NCBI GenBank assembly: GCA_965204695.1
Contig: OZ242007.1
Coordinates: 4,712,001-4,776,000, forward strand
Direction: 5' to 3'
DNA from: JAHEKD01 sp965204695
GTDB lineage: Bacteria; Pseudomonadota; Gammaproteobacteria; Arenicellales; JAHEKD01
DNA length: 64,000 nt
The notes under the pieces are model-generated. The model ran no database searches. It was not told where the DNA came from and saw only the letters and a list, made by a program, of their open reading frames with translations. The position numbers and the translations under genes are program-made. Shown here piece by piece: positions 10,501 through 18,237 of this stretch; within the stretch, counting starts at the first letter, position 1, and every line of letters starts with the position of its first letter.

Positions 10501-10613
10501 CATTGTTTACGCTTTTTGTAGTGCCTGTTATGTACACCTATTTCGCTAAAGATAAACGTGAATTAATTAACAGTGAGCAAGATAATCTTGCGCTGAATCC
10601 GGTCAAATCTTGA
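7539..10613 (+). CDS. RND multidrug efflux pump (AcrB/MexI-type inner-membrane transporter)
   Basis: The length of 1024 residues is typical of hydrophobe/amphiphile RND pumps. It opens with the family signature FIKRPVFSFVISAIIILLG and the porter-domain motif YPGASSELIQGFITTPIQ. The proton-relay segment in the fourth membrane helix (AMVMAIGLLVDDAILVVENIYRH) has the paired aspartates. The second repeat contains LVLAAQYESFRDPFVIL and GLISKHGILIVEFANQ. It works by proton antiport with the adaptor encoded upstream. The substrate is unknown. Confidence 0.93.
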   Translation: MFTDYFIKRPVFSFVISAIIILLGIQAFFNTQVRQYPELETSVITVTTAYPGASSELIQGFITTPIQQVVSSTEGVDFVRSSSSNSISTVEVHMKLGQDADVALTEVSTKVSSIRGELPAESEDPIIAKTAAEGFALAYYSFYSDTLTDVEVTDYLLRTIQPALSTVKGVAEAQILGGKTYSLRIWMDPVRMAALKVSGADIVSAISAENYQSAAGQTKGQFVQTNVNAVTDTGDPEVFKRFVIRDEDGRTVRLGDVADIELGAENYDSLVMFDGVPSIYIGILGTTDGNPLTTIKLVNEELKKLEKSFPPGLKAAVAYDSTRFIQSSINEVITTLIQAALIVIVVIFLFLGSFRSTIVPAITIPLSIIGVLFYMQMLGYSINLLTLLAMVMAIGLLVDDAILVVENIYRHIGEGQKPYRAALDGAREIAKPVIATTIVLAVVYAPIGLLGGLTGVLFKEFAFTLVGTIIISTIIALTLSPMLCSKVLKPTVANNRYAQWVTALFDKLQAGYERTLAASLKTRSVTVVFCFVVMIMLGAMIQFVQNELAPEEDQGVIFTFSQAPDHANLDYLNKYTQPYIDIYRQYDEAYQSSFMANGFAGPTVSFAGMLLKPWAERELTAQELVPMLQQQFDQQPGLQTFAFNPPSLPGASGNTPVEFIIKSQESYDKLYGVVQQVLAKARESGKFYFIKSDFNFSKPEIKINIDRERAEAMGVSMRDIGQSLGAILAEGYVSRFNLAGRSYKIIPQARQEDRQNAEILSQYYVYSDQGDQIELSTLVDIEYTSVPPELVQFQQLNAAKIDAVPGVPMGEALQLLRDITDEVAPAGFSYDYQGQSRQFVQEGSSLFVTFGFALIIVFLVLAAQYESFRDPFVILTTVPLAMFGALIPMFLWQVSMNIYSQVGLITLIGLISKHGILIVEFANQIQMDEKIDKARAVIKASSIRLRPILMTSFSTIIGIMPLVVASGAGAASRQAIGITIVAGFSIGTLFTLFVVPVMYTYFAKDKRELINSEQDNLALNPVKS

Positions 10614-10664
10614 AAAATTAGTCATTAATCATTATCTAATAGCTAATCTAAATGGACATTGACA

Positions 10665-10844
10665 ATGGACTTCATTCGTAAATATACAATCACTTGTGCT
10701 GCTTTGGCTTTATGGTTGATTACCGGGATTATTTTTGATGCCAGCGAAATGTTATTTGGTTTGGCTGTTGGTGCATTTTTATTCGAGCAAAATCTGGCAC
10801 CAATGATTTCCGATCAAATCAAAAAACTAATCAAGCTTGACTAG
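10665..10844 (+). CDS. Small membrane protein, hypothetical
   Basis: This is a 59-residue product from the ATG at 10665; a TTG six bases upstream is possible. It contains one clear hydrophobic segment (TITCAALALWLITGIIF) and a second weaker one (EMLFGLAVGAFLFEQ), with a basic C-terminus (DQIKKLIKLD). I do not recognise a family. It follows the RND pump by 51 bases on the same strand, so it may be co-transcribed. Its last 14 bases overlap the 3' end of the convergent MFS gene. Confidence 0.5.
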   Translation: MDFIRKYTITCAALALWLITGIIFDASEMLFGLAVGAFLFEQNLAPMISDQIKKLIKLD

Positions 10845-12024
10845 ATAGACTAAGTCGATTCGCTAGCAAATAAAAACTTAATCCTAGTAACGCAAAGCCA
10901 ATCAGCGTTGCCAGAACTAAATCATAGCCACCAAGTTTCCAAATTACAGCACCTAAATAAGGGGCAATTGCGGAACCACTCAAGTAGATGAAGGTGAGCA
11001 CACCAAATTTTGCTCCGAAATTACGTTCGCCTAATAAATCTCGAGCTATTACAGGGCGAATGATGCTTACCACACCATAACCAGCACCAAATATAATAAT
11101 AAAGCCAACTAACAGAGTGAGTGATGCGCCAGAACTGTATAAGAATAAAATCGAAACTGCTGTCACAATAAAACAAGTAATAGTGATGCCATGATTGGAG
11201 ATTTGCTTTTCCATGAGCATCATTATTAATCTGCCCATGACCTGCATTGGCCCGATAAAAGAGGCCGCAATAACGGCCATGTCTTTCTGAACACCGCGGT
11301 CATGCAAAATAGGTAACAAATGCTGAATAGTAATACCCTGCAATATAGCCACCATGGCAAAAGCTAAAGCCAGAAACCAAAACGCACAGCGGTATAAAAA
11401 ATGATAGTGCTGGGCGGATTTGCCAGTTGAAGGTTCATCAGCCGTAATTGGTGCTGATTGTTCCAGTAAGCGAGCGGCTATCAGGGTTAATGGAGCTGCT
11501 AGAAAAATAATCACAACAGCAAAAAATCTTGCCGCATTGTTCCAGTTTGACATTTCCGCAATGCTATGTGCGGTTGGAAAACTTATAGTCCCGGCAAAAC
11601 CTGCTATTAAAGTGACTATGATGATTCCACGTTTAGCTTGTTTACCTCTGGCACGAGTAATCAAGGCAAAACAGGGTGCGTACAAACAACCTGCCATAGT
11701 GACACCGATAATAGCCCAGATCAAATAAAAGAATTTTAAATCAGTCACAAATGACAAAACCAACAAACTTAGCCCGCCTGTAAATGCGCAGGTGAACATC
11801 ATTTCGGCGCCTTTGCCTTTGTCAATTACACGTCCGGCAAAAGGCGAAAAAATGGCAGAAATTAAAATGGCAATAGTGATAGCACCACTGATTTGTGGTT
11901 TAGTCCAGGAAAAAGCCTGTTCCCACTGGACAAAAAGTGCTGGAAATAAATAAAACAAACCGGCCCATTGTAAAGTTTGGCCAATGGCTAAAAAAATAAT
12001 AGCGCGATCATTTAGCATGATCAC
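10831..12024 (-). CDS. Major facilitator superfamily transporter
   Basis: This 397-residue, very hydrophobic protein has about 12 predicted membrane spans. The loop between helices 2 and 3 has the MFS motif A form (SPFAGRVIDKGKGAEMMF). The N-terminus (FYLFPALFVQWEQAFSWTKPQISGA) and the central GITIQHLLPILHDRG resemble monocarboxylate/oxalate-formate-like MFS carriers. GTG at 12024 or ATG at 12018 could be the start. It stands alone on the minus strand, and its substrate is unknown. Confidence 0.82.
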   Translation of the reverse strand: MIMLNDRAIIFLAIGQTLQWAGLFYLFPALFVQWEQAFSWTKPQISGAITIAILISAIFSPFAGRVIDKGKGAEMMFTCAFTGGLSLLVLSFVTDLKFFYLIWAIIGVTMAGCLYAPCFALITRARGKQAKRGIIIVTLIAGFAGTISFPTAHSIAEMSNWNNAARFFAVVIIFLAAPLTLIAARLLEQSAPITADEPSTGKSAQHYHFLYRCAFWFLALAFAMVAILQGITIQHLLPILHDRGVQKDMAVIAASFIGPMQVMGRLIMMLMEKQISNHGITITCFIVTAVSILFLYSSGASLTLLVGFIIIFGAGYGVVSIIRPVIARDLLGERNFGAKFGVLTFIYLSGSAIAPYLGAVIWKLGGYDLVLATLIGFALLGLSFYLLANRLSLSSQA

Positions 12025-12422
12025 AGTGTAATGTTATAGGCAAGAATTTCACAATGCTCATCATTAAGCAAATACTGTCATCCCGCATCTATTCGGGCAT
12101 AAAAGCTACGAGATGGCCCTCGTAAGCAAGGATAAATATGATGATCTATTAAGTGTTTTCGGCATATAACGCAGTTAATTCTTCATTTGAGTCAGTCCAT
12201 GGAGATTCCTCCATTCGTTCGCAAGCTTACTCAGTCGGAATGACAAACCACTATTCAGGTCCACTATCGTCATCCTGAAACCGCTGTAACCTGAAGCAAG
12301 CCCGTTCAACTTGCATTTTGAAAAAGATTGAGACAATTGAAATAATGGAGGAATTAGAGATGCCGGTGGATTTCCCAGTGTTAATGCTGTTAGAGCATTA
12401 AGTATCGTTGTACTATTCACAC
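12025..12422. repeat. 398-base intergenic region with degraded palindromic repeats
   Basis: I see no coding gene here. The segment holds several repeat remnants: a CATCCCGC...GCGGG-like element near 12077-12105, a copy of the AGATTCCTCCA...GTCGGAATGACAA repeat at 12203-12246, and a CGTCATCCTGAAACCGC fragment near 12268-12284. The second recurs in another version at 14686-14732. The promoter for the downstream large fusion gene should lie within the last part, but I cannot point to convincing -35/-10 boxes. Confidence 0.55.
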
Positions 12423-14729
12423 ATGACTGAATCATTATCTTCTCAACACACCGCGAATTTGCCTGAGGTTTTAAGAGAACTGGGTTTGTCGCTGGTGGTT
12501 TCGACTTACCAGGCAGGACAAATCATTATCATTCGGGAACACAATGGTCATGTCAACACCCATTACACTCCGATGGAACGACCGATGGGAATGGCGCATC
12601 AGGAAAATAAGTTGGCAATTGGGAGTGCCTATCAGTTAGTTGAGTATTTTAATATGCCTGCTGCAGCTCCAAAAGTTGAACCGGAAAACACTCACGATGC
12701 CTGTTATGTACCTCGGCGTGTCCATTTTACCGGTGATATCGATATTCATGAGATGGAGTATGGTGATGAAGGTTTATGGTTGGTCAATACTAAAATGTCC
12801 TGCTTATGTACTCTCGATAACAACCATAGTGTGGTGCCACGGTGGCGGCCATCGTTTGTATCAGCTTATGACTTGAATGATCGCTGTCATTTGAATGGTG
12901 TGGCGCTTAGAGATGGAAAACCCGCTTATGTAACAGCCCTGGGTGAAACTGATACAGGAGGGGGCTGGCGCAGCAACAAAGCGGATGGCGGTTTAATGAT
13001 AAATGTTGCTGAGAGTGAAATTATTGCCCGGGGACTATCAATGCCTCATTCTCCGCGTTGGCATATGGAAAAGCTTTGGTATTTGGAATCCGGTAACGGT
13101 GAATTAGCGACACTCAACCCTAACAATGGTAAGCGGGAGACTATCGCGGAGTTGCCTGGTTTTACTCGCGGACTTTGTTTTGCCGGACGTTATGCCTTTG
13201 TTGGATTATCACAGGTCAGGGAAACCGCTGTGTTTGCCGGTTTGCCTCTGACTCAGCGTGAACAAAACCGCCAATGTGGAGTTTGGATGGTGGATACCTA
13301 CAATGTCAATATCATAGCGTTTATCACTTTTACCGGTGGTGTAGAGGAAATATTTTCAGTACAGCTTTTGCCGGCTCGAATGCCGGCATTATTGAATTTA
13401 ACTGACCCAATGGTGCGCAGCACTTATTCATTACCTAGTGCAGCTCTTAAGGAAGTAGCCGCGGCTGATCCGATTAATGCCTTACACGATCAAGCGCTAA
13501 AAGCCTATGCTGAGAGAAGCTTTGACCAGGCGATTGAATTATTCGAGAGGATAGTAGAACAAAAGCCGGACTTTGATCAGGCCCGCTTTCATTTAGGCAT
13601 TACGCTTGTTGATGCAGAACGTTGGGATCAAGCAATAGAGGTTTTAAAACGAGTAGTCGAACAAAATCCCAAACATGCTGAAGCTTTTAACTCAATGGGT
13701 TTAGCTTACTGCAGCCAACAACAGTGGCAGGATGCGTTGCAAGCTTTTGATCTATCCATTGCGGCTGATCAGTCATTTGCCCGGGCGCAATTTAATCGTA
13801 GTATTGTCTTATTCAAATTAGAAGATTATGCTGCCGGTTGGCAGGCTTATGAATGGCGTTGGCAGTTGCCTGAGTTCACTCCTTTCAGATGTCAACAACC
13901 ACAATGGAAGGGTGAAGATATCAGCGATAAAACGCTCTTGGTTTATACAGAACAAGGGGCAGGGGATGCGATTCAATTTGCTAGATATTTACCGGAAGTT
14001 GCAAGGCGATGTAAAAAACTCATTGTGGTTTGTACAGATGTATTACGAGATTTATTTGCTGGTATCGAAGGTGTGGCTGAAGTGCGTTTGCCGGGTAATT
14101 TACCGGCTGATTTGTTTGATGTGTATTGTCCAATCATGAGCCTGGGTCAAATTTTATCTGTTTCAATAGATAAGTCAGGGGATACATTTCCTTATTTATC
14201 TGTGCCTGCTCATGTTTCAGTCCCGGAGCTTGCAACAACTGGAAGTAGAAAAGTAGGGCTTTGTTGGCGTGGTAGTCCGGGGCATAAAAACAATCATCAT
14301 CGTTCCTGTCCATTGGACGCTATGCTTAAATTGACTGAAATACAAAATATTGATTTTCATGGCCTTAACATTAACCTAAATGATCAAGAGAGAAAATTAT
14401 TAGCTGAACATCAAGTAGCTAATTTGGATCATGAATTGACTGGCTTTGCACGTACCGCTGCATATTTAAAACAACTCGATTTAATTATCACTGTCGATAC
14501 TGTTACTGCCCACTTGGCCGCTGCATTCAATATTCCAACCTGGCTATTACTCAACACCAATCCAGACTGGCGTTGGCAGTTGGAAGGTGATATTACGCCC
14601 TGGTATCCGTCAATGAGCTTGTTTCGGCAAGCTCAAGAAGATGATTGGGCTGCCTTAATAGAGCAGGTCAGACTAACACTTCAGCAGACTCCTCCACGGA
14701 ATTTATCTGTGAATGGGGAGTCAGAATGA
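12423..14729 (+). CDS. TIGR03032-TPR-glycosyltransferase-like fusion protein
   Basis: The protein has 768 residues if translation begins at the ATG at 12423. Residues about 1-335 are a TIGR03032-type beta-rich domain (STYQAGQIIIIR, MERPMGMAH, LPHSPRWH-like MPHSPRWHMEKLWYLESGNGEL, PGFTRGLCFAGRYAFVGLS). Residues about 350-465 form three TPR-like repeats (AYAERSFDQAIELFERIVEQKPDF and following). Residues about 480-755 resemble the GT9/GT41-like domain often seen after TPRs (EQGAGDAIQFARYLPEV, ITVDTVTAHLAAAF). No signal peptide is seen. The function is unknown; similar arrangements are linked to surface glycan or proline-hydroxylation contexts. The last codons lie in a dispersed repeat. Confidence 0.72.
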   Translation: MTESLSSQHTANLPEVLRELGLSLVVSTYQAGQIIIIREHNGHVNTHYTPMERPMGMAHQENKLAIGSAYQLVEYFNMPAAAPKVEPENTHDACYVPRRVHFTGDIDIHEMEYGDEGLWLVNTKMSCLCTLDNNHSVVPRWRPSFVSAYDLNDRCHLNGVALRDGKPAYVTALGETDTGGGWRSNKADGGLMINVAESEIIARGLSMPHSPRWHMEKLWYLESGNGELATLNPNNGKRETIAELPGFTRGLCFAGRYAFVGLSQVRETAVFAGLPLTQREQNRQCGVWMVDTYNVNIIAFITFTGGVEEIFSVQLLPARMPALLNLTDPMVRSTYSLPSAALKEVAAADPINALHDQALKAYAERSFDQAIELFERIVEQKPDFDQARFHLGITLVDAERWDQAIEVLKRVVEQNPKHAEAFNSMGLAYCSQQQWQDALQAFDLSIAADQSFARAQFNRSIVLFKLEDYAAGWQAYEWRWQLPEFTPFRCQQPQWKGEDISDKTLLVYTEQGAGDAIQFARYLPEVARRCKKLIVVCTDVLRDLFAGIEGVAEVRLPGNLPADLFDVYCPIMSLGQILSVSIDKSGDTFPYLSVPAHVSVPELATTGSRKVGLCWRGSPGHKNNHHRSCPLDAMLKLTEIQNIDFHGLNINLNDQERKLLAEHQVANLDHELTGFARTAAYLKQLDLIITVDTVTAHLAAAFNIPTWLLLNTNPDWRWQLEGDITPWYPSMSLFRQAQEDDWAALIEQVRLTLQQTPPRNLSVNGESE

Positions 14730-15598
14730 CAACCGAGAACATTTTTTAAGGCAGAACCCACCTCAGAAGGTGAATCCAGCACTTGTATACCTGCGGCCTG
14801 CAAGGTGGTTCGTTTTGATTGATAAGTTCCCTTATTACCCATAACAATAGCACCGGCATGGCCCATTTTTTTACCTGGGGGGGAACTACGTCCGGCGATG
14901 AAAGAAATGATCGGTTTTGTCATGTCTTGAGCGTATTCAGCAGCATGTTCTTCCATGCTTCCACCAATTTCGCCGACTAAAACGATAGCATCAGTTTTTT
15001 CATCTTGATCTAAAGCTATGAGCGCATCCAATGTTGTTGTACCAATAATCGGGTCGCCACCAATACCAATAAAAGCGGATTCACCAAAACCGGCCTGTAC
15101 TACATTCAAACAAATCAAAGTGCCCAGACTGCCACTGCGGGAAATAACTCCGACATTGCCAGGTTTAAAAATATTAGATTCGAAGGCGGGCATAAAACCG
15201 ATAAAACTTTCTCCCGGTGTGACCTGACCGGCTGTGTTAGGACCAAGGATTTGTGCGCCATTGGCCTTGGCAGCAGCCATGATGTACATCACATCGTGAA
15301 CAGGAATGTGCTCGGTCAAAATCGCCACTTTTTTACATCCGGCTTCAATGGCATCAAGGGCAGCCGCTTTACAACCAAGAGGAGGGATAAACAATACCGA
15401 AACATCAAAGGGAATTTCGTCCATAGTATCTTTAGAACTGGCAAAAACAGGGACATTGCAATGAGTTATACCTGGTTTTTTTGGATTAACACCGGCGACG
15501 ATTTGGGTGCCATATTCCTGCATTTTCTGGGTCCAGAAAGTACCTTGCTTTCCTGTAATGCCTTGGATGATGACACGATCAGTATTTCTAACTATCAT
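14681..15598 (-). CDS. ADP-forming acyl-CoA ligase alpha subunit (SucD/SauD-like)
   Basis: This 305-residue protein has the CoA-binding Rossmann start (VIIQGITGKQGTFWTQKM) and the active-site histidine loop KKMGHAGAI with His247, which is phosphorylated in succinyl-CoA synthetases. It differs from the TCA-cycle SucD by ending with an unusual tail (GCHSDSPFTDKFRGGVC) encoded inside a dispersed repeat. It is last in an operon with the beta subunit (4-base ATGA overlap), the acylating aldehyde dehydrogenase and TctABC. It is therefore probably a catabolic ligase that activates the imported acid to its CoA thioester. Sulfoacetate is the favoured substrate; malate or another dicarboxylate is possible. 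Confidence 0.8.
   Translation of the reverse strand: MIVRNTDRVIIQGITGKQGTFWTQKMQEYGTQIVAGVNPKKPGITHCNVPVFASSKDTMDEIPFDVSVLFIPPLGCKAAALDAIEAGCKKVAILTEHIPVHDVMYIMAAAKANGAQILGPNTAGQVTPGESFIGFMPAFESNIFKPGNVGVISRSGSLGTLICLNVVQAGFGESAFIGIGGDPIIGTTTLDALIALDQDEKTDAIVLVGEIGGSMEEHAAEYAQDMTKPIISFIAGRSSPPGKKMGHAGAIVMGNKGTYQSKRTTLQAAGIQVLDSPSEVGSALKNVLGCHSDSPFTDKFRGGVC
14686..14732. repeat. Dispersed repeat spanning the 3' ends of two convergent genes
   Basis: The sequence AGACTCCTCCA...GGGGAGTCAGAATGACAA matches, at both ends, the element at 12203-12246 (AGATTCCTCCA...CAGTCGGAATGACAA). It encodes the last residues and the stop of the fusion protein on the plus strand. On the minus strand it encodes the tail of the SucD-like subunit. 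This suggests the repeat arrived at, or evolved into, the convergent gene junction. Confidence 0.55.
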
Positions 15599-16728
15599 GA
15601 TCTTTCTCGAGGTACTGCAATTGCAGCCTTAATTGCATCGTCCATGGTGGGATAGGCCTGCATCTTAAGCCTGGTTTCGAGTATTTGATGCGCTTCGGTC
15701 GCGCCAGTACCATGAATCGAGAAAAAAACGGGCAAATCGGGATTTAATTCTTCCCAGGCGTTAATAATCCCATCTGTCATTACGTCTGTCCTTGCAAAAG
15801 CTCCACAAAAATTCACGACCAAGCTTTTGAGACCGGGTTTGCTGAGTAGTAGCTTAAGAGCGTCTGTGGCTTTGGTGTAGGCCTCACCACCGATTTCCAA
15901 AAAGTTGGCGGGTTTGCCACCATAATGACTAATTACATCCATAGTCGTCATTGTTAATCCTGCGCCGTTAGCGATAACGCCAATATCACCATCCAGCTCG
16001 ACCAATTTCAGATCATGTCTTTTTGCATCTGATTCAAGTGGTGTGAGTTTATCTGGAGTACCTTGCTGTCCAATTTGTTGTTGCCGGACGATAGAGGAAT
16101 CATCCAAAATAAATTTGCAGTCAAGTGCGATGACTTCCCCATCTTCGAGTAACACAAGCGGATTGATTTCAACTAATTCGGCATCGTTATTAATATAAGC
16201 TTGGTAAAGCTTGCTGAGTGCTTGTGAGACTTCGCTCGGGTCTGCAGCCATGGATAAGTTCTTAATTAGATTAAGCGCATCTGTCTTATCAAATCCAGTT
16301 TTGATGTCTATATTTGCTCGACGTAACTGATCTGGGTGATGTTCCACAATTTCTTCAATATCCATGCCTCCAGCAGCCGAGAAAATGATCATCGGACCTT
16401 TACTTAGCGGATCGTTCATTACGGCCGCGTAGTATTCTTGATTGATCTTGCCTTGCTCTTCAATCAACACCTGGTTAACGTCAAATCCTGCGATTTGCAT
16501 TTGTAAAATAGTCCGCGCATGTTGAGCTGCTTCGTTTGCGGTAGTTGCTAATTGGATTCCGCCTGCTTTTCCTCTTTTGCCAGTTGGAACTTGGGCCTTG
16601 ATGACACATGGACCAATTTCTTCAGCAATTAGCTTTGCTTCTTCGACACAGTTAGCAACTGAGCCCGGCGGAGTTTTTATTCCAACTTCACGCAGTAATA
16701 CCTTGCCTGCATGTTCCTCAAAATTCAT
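15595..16728 (-). CDS. ADP-forming acyl-CoA ligase beta subunit (SucC/SauC-like)
   Basis: This 377-residue ATP-grasp protein is of the succinyl-CoA synthetase beta family. It opens MNFEEHAGKVLLREVGIKTP and has the ATP-grasp region KAQVPTGKRGKAGGIQLA. The motif VEINPLVLLEDGEVIALDCKF contains metal-binding residues, and the CoA/phosphate-loop domain holds GDIGVIANGAGLTM and GGKPANFLEIGGEA. It sits 12 bases after the dehydrogenase gene, with AGGAAAG as ribosome site, and overlaps the alpha subunit by four bases. With the alpha subunit it would form the acid-CoA ligase of the operon. The substrate is inferred from context only. Confidence 0.82.
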   Translation of the reverse strand: MNFEEHAGKVLLREVGIKTPPGSVANCVEEAKLIAEEIGPCVIKAQVPTGKRGKAGGIQLATTANEAAQHARTILQMQIAGFDVNQVLIEEQGKINQEYYAAVMNDPLSKGPMIIFSAAGGMDIEEIVEHHPDQLRRANIDIKTGFDKTDALNLIKNLSMAADPSEVSQALSKLYQAYINNDAELVEINPLVLLEDGEVIALDCKFILDDSSIVRQQQIGQQGTPDKLTPLESDAKRHDLKLVELDGDIGVIANGAGLTMTTMDVISHYGGKPANFLEIGGEAYTKATDALKLLLSKPGLKSLVVNFCGAFARTDVMTDGIINAWEELNPDLPVFFSIHGTGATEAHQILETRLKMQAYPTMDDAIKAAIAVPRERS

Positions 16729-16740
16729 TTTTTACTTTCC

Positions 16741-18177
16741 TTATTTGCCGTAACGACGCCAATACTCCCCAAACAATTCTTCTTCGCTAGGTTTGTCTTC
16801 GGGGATGGTGGTGACCAGATGAGTAATATTTAAAAAATGTTTGTAGTTCAGATTTTCGCTGATACTGTTGCCACCCCAAGTGCCACAGCCCATGCTAAGC
16901 GTGAACGGTAGCCCGGTATTAAAACCGCCACCATTGCCAAATGTATGGGCCTGATTAACCAATACTCGAACTACTTCAAGTTCTTGGGCAAGTTCGGTTG
17001 CATGGGCAAGCTCATTAGTATGAATACCACAGGAATGACCACGACCTTTGTAATTCAACATCTCTCGCAGTTTCTTTTTTGCACCATGAAAATCACTGGC
17101 ACGATAAACCGTCAATACGAGCGCTAGTTTTTCATCAGAAAATGGGTAGTTATCACCGATTCCAGATTCTTCTACCATGAAAAATTTTATGTCTGGATTA
17201 TCCGGATTTAAACCAACTTTCTCAGCGAATACAGTAGCATCTTTAGCGATTAAATGACGGTTGAGTTTGCTGTCTTGCCAAAGGTTGTTTTGGATTAAAT
17301 CTTTTTCCTCGGCTGTGCACAAATAACCACCAGCTTTGGTTAATGCAGCAATGGCTTTATCGTAAATATCATCAATAATAATCAAGGAATTTTCTGATGA
17401 GCACGAGGTTGAGTTGTCAAATGTTTTGGATTGGCAAATTTTAAGCGCTGCATCGTCCAGGTCAGCACTTGAATCTATAATCACACAAACGTTACCCACA
17501 CCCACTCCAATTGCCGGTTTGCCACTGGAATAAGCACCTTTAACATTATTTTGAGAACCGGTAACGACAGACAAATCACAACTGCGCATCAACTCATTGG
17601 TTGCTGCTTTGTTAACCGGAGCAGGTAGAACCTGGACTAAATCTTTAGGCGCACCCACTTTTGTGAGTGCTTCTCGCATAAGATCTACTGCCTGGGTCGT
17701 TGTCCGCAGACCGGCAGGAGAGGGGGCAATGATGATCGCATTACGACCTTTAATTGCCATCATGGCTTTGTTAACTGGTGTAGCAGACGGGTTAGTCGAA
17801 GGTGTCACCGCGGCGACAACACCAACTGGTTTTGCAAACTTAACCAAGCCTAGTTCGGGCGATTCATCAATGATGCCAACTGTTTTAACTCTGGATAAGT
17901 CTCGTAATGTTCCAAATGTTTTACGCGTATTCTTGGTGATTTTATCGTCAACATTGCCTAAGCCGGTGTCCTCAACTGCCAGCTCGGCTAAATTCCGGGC
18001 ATTTTCGGATTTATACAAAGACCAGGCCAGGGCGGTCACGGCAGTATCAGTTTGTTCCTGGCTGGCTGTGCTTAATTGCTGTTGGGCAATTCTGGCCTTG
18101 GCCACTAATCCATCAACAACTTCTTGGGCCAGTGCTAATTCGTCCCGGGGGTTTAATTTTTCTGCGGTATTACTCAT
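16741..18177 (-). CDS. sauS: Acylating aldehyde dehydrogenase, sulfoacetaldehyde dehydrogenase (SauS)-like
   Basis: This 478-residue protein belongs to the EutE/AdhE-type CoA-acylating aldehyde dehydrogenases. Cys259 in SKTFDNSTSCSSENS is the catalytic thiol. Compared with EutE, the motif TSCSSEN in place of the usual ICASEQ, and the stretches DTGLGNVDDKITKN, RKTFGTLRDL and NKAMMAIKGRNAIIIAPSP, are what I recall from SauS, which interconverts sulfoacetyl-CoA and sulfoacetaldehyde with NADP(H). Encoded between a TTT transporter and a SucCD-like ligase, it would reduce the CoA ester to an aldehyde. Succinate or malonate semialdehyde dehydrogenase activity is the main alternative. No Xsc gene to cleave sulfoacetaldehyde is in the window. 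Confidence 0.75.
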   Translation of the reverse strand: MSNTAEKLNPRDELALAQEVVDGLVAKARIAQQQLSTASQEQTDTAVTALAWSLYKSENARNLAELAVEDTGLGNVDDKITKNTRKTFGTLRDLSRVKTVGIIDESPELGLVKFAKPVGVVAAVTPSTNPSATPVNKAMMAIKGRNAIIIAPSPAGLRTTTQAVDLMREALTKVGAPKDLVQVLPAPVNKAATNELMRSCDLSVVTGSQNNVKGAYSSGKPAIGVGVGNVCVIIDSSADLDDAALKICQSKTFDNSTSCSSENSLIIIDDIYDKAIAALTKAGGYLCTAEEKDLIQNNLWQDSKLNRHLIAKDATVFAEKVGLNPDNPDIKFFMVEESGIGDNYPFSDEKLALVLTVYRASDFHGAKKKLREMLNYKGRGHSCGIHTNELAHATELAQELEVVRVLVNQAHTFGNGGGFNTGLPFTLSMGCGTWGGNSISENLNYKHFLNITHLVTTIPEDKPSEEELFGEYWRRYGK

Positions 18178-18197
18178 TTAAATATATCGAATTAAAG

Positions 18198-18226
18198 AGC
18201 GGGCCTGTGAATTACAAAGGCCCGCT
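18198..18226 (-). terminator. Strong intercistronic hairpin after tctC
   Basis: Perfect 9-base arms AGCGGGCCT (18198-18206) and AGGCCCGCT (18218-18226) enclose an 11-base loop in the 60-base gap between tctC and the dehydrogenase gene. On the minus strand the hairpin is followed by TCTTTAATTC, a poor T-run, so partial termination or 3'-end protection of the tctABC message is more likely than full termination. This would raise the binding protein above the downstream enzymes. Confidence 0.7.
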
Positions 18227-18237
18227 AAGTTAAACAT

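Noticed and set aside
12025..12422. Possible CRISPR array or insertion sequence
   Set aside because: The repeats are single, imperfect, of different families and unevenly spaced, with no cas genes or transposase nearby.
17597..18181. 194-codon open frame on the plus strand
   Set aside because: It lies wholly antisense to the acylating aldehyde dehydrogenase gene, has low-complexity Ala/Ser/Thr composition and no recognisable domain.
18198..18226. Full transcription terminator dividing the tct and sau-like genes into separate operons
   Set aside because: The T-run after the stem is weak and the remaining 20 bases leave no room for an obvious new promoter, so readthrough is more likely.
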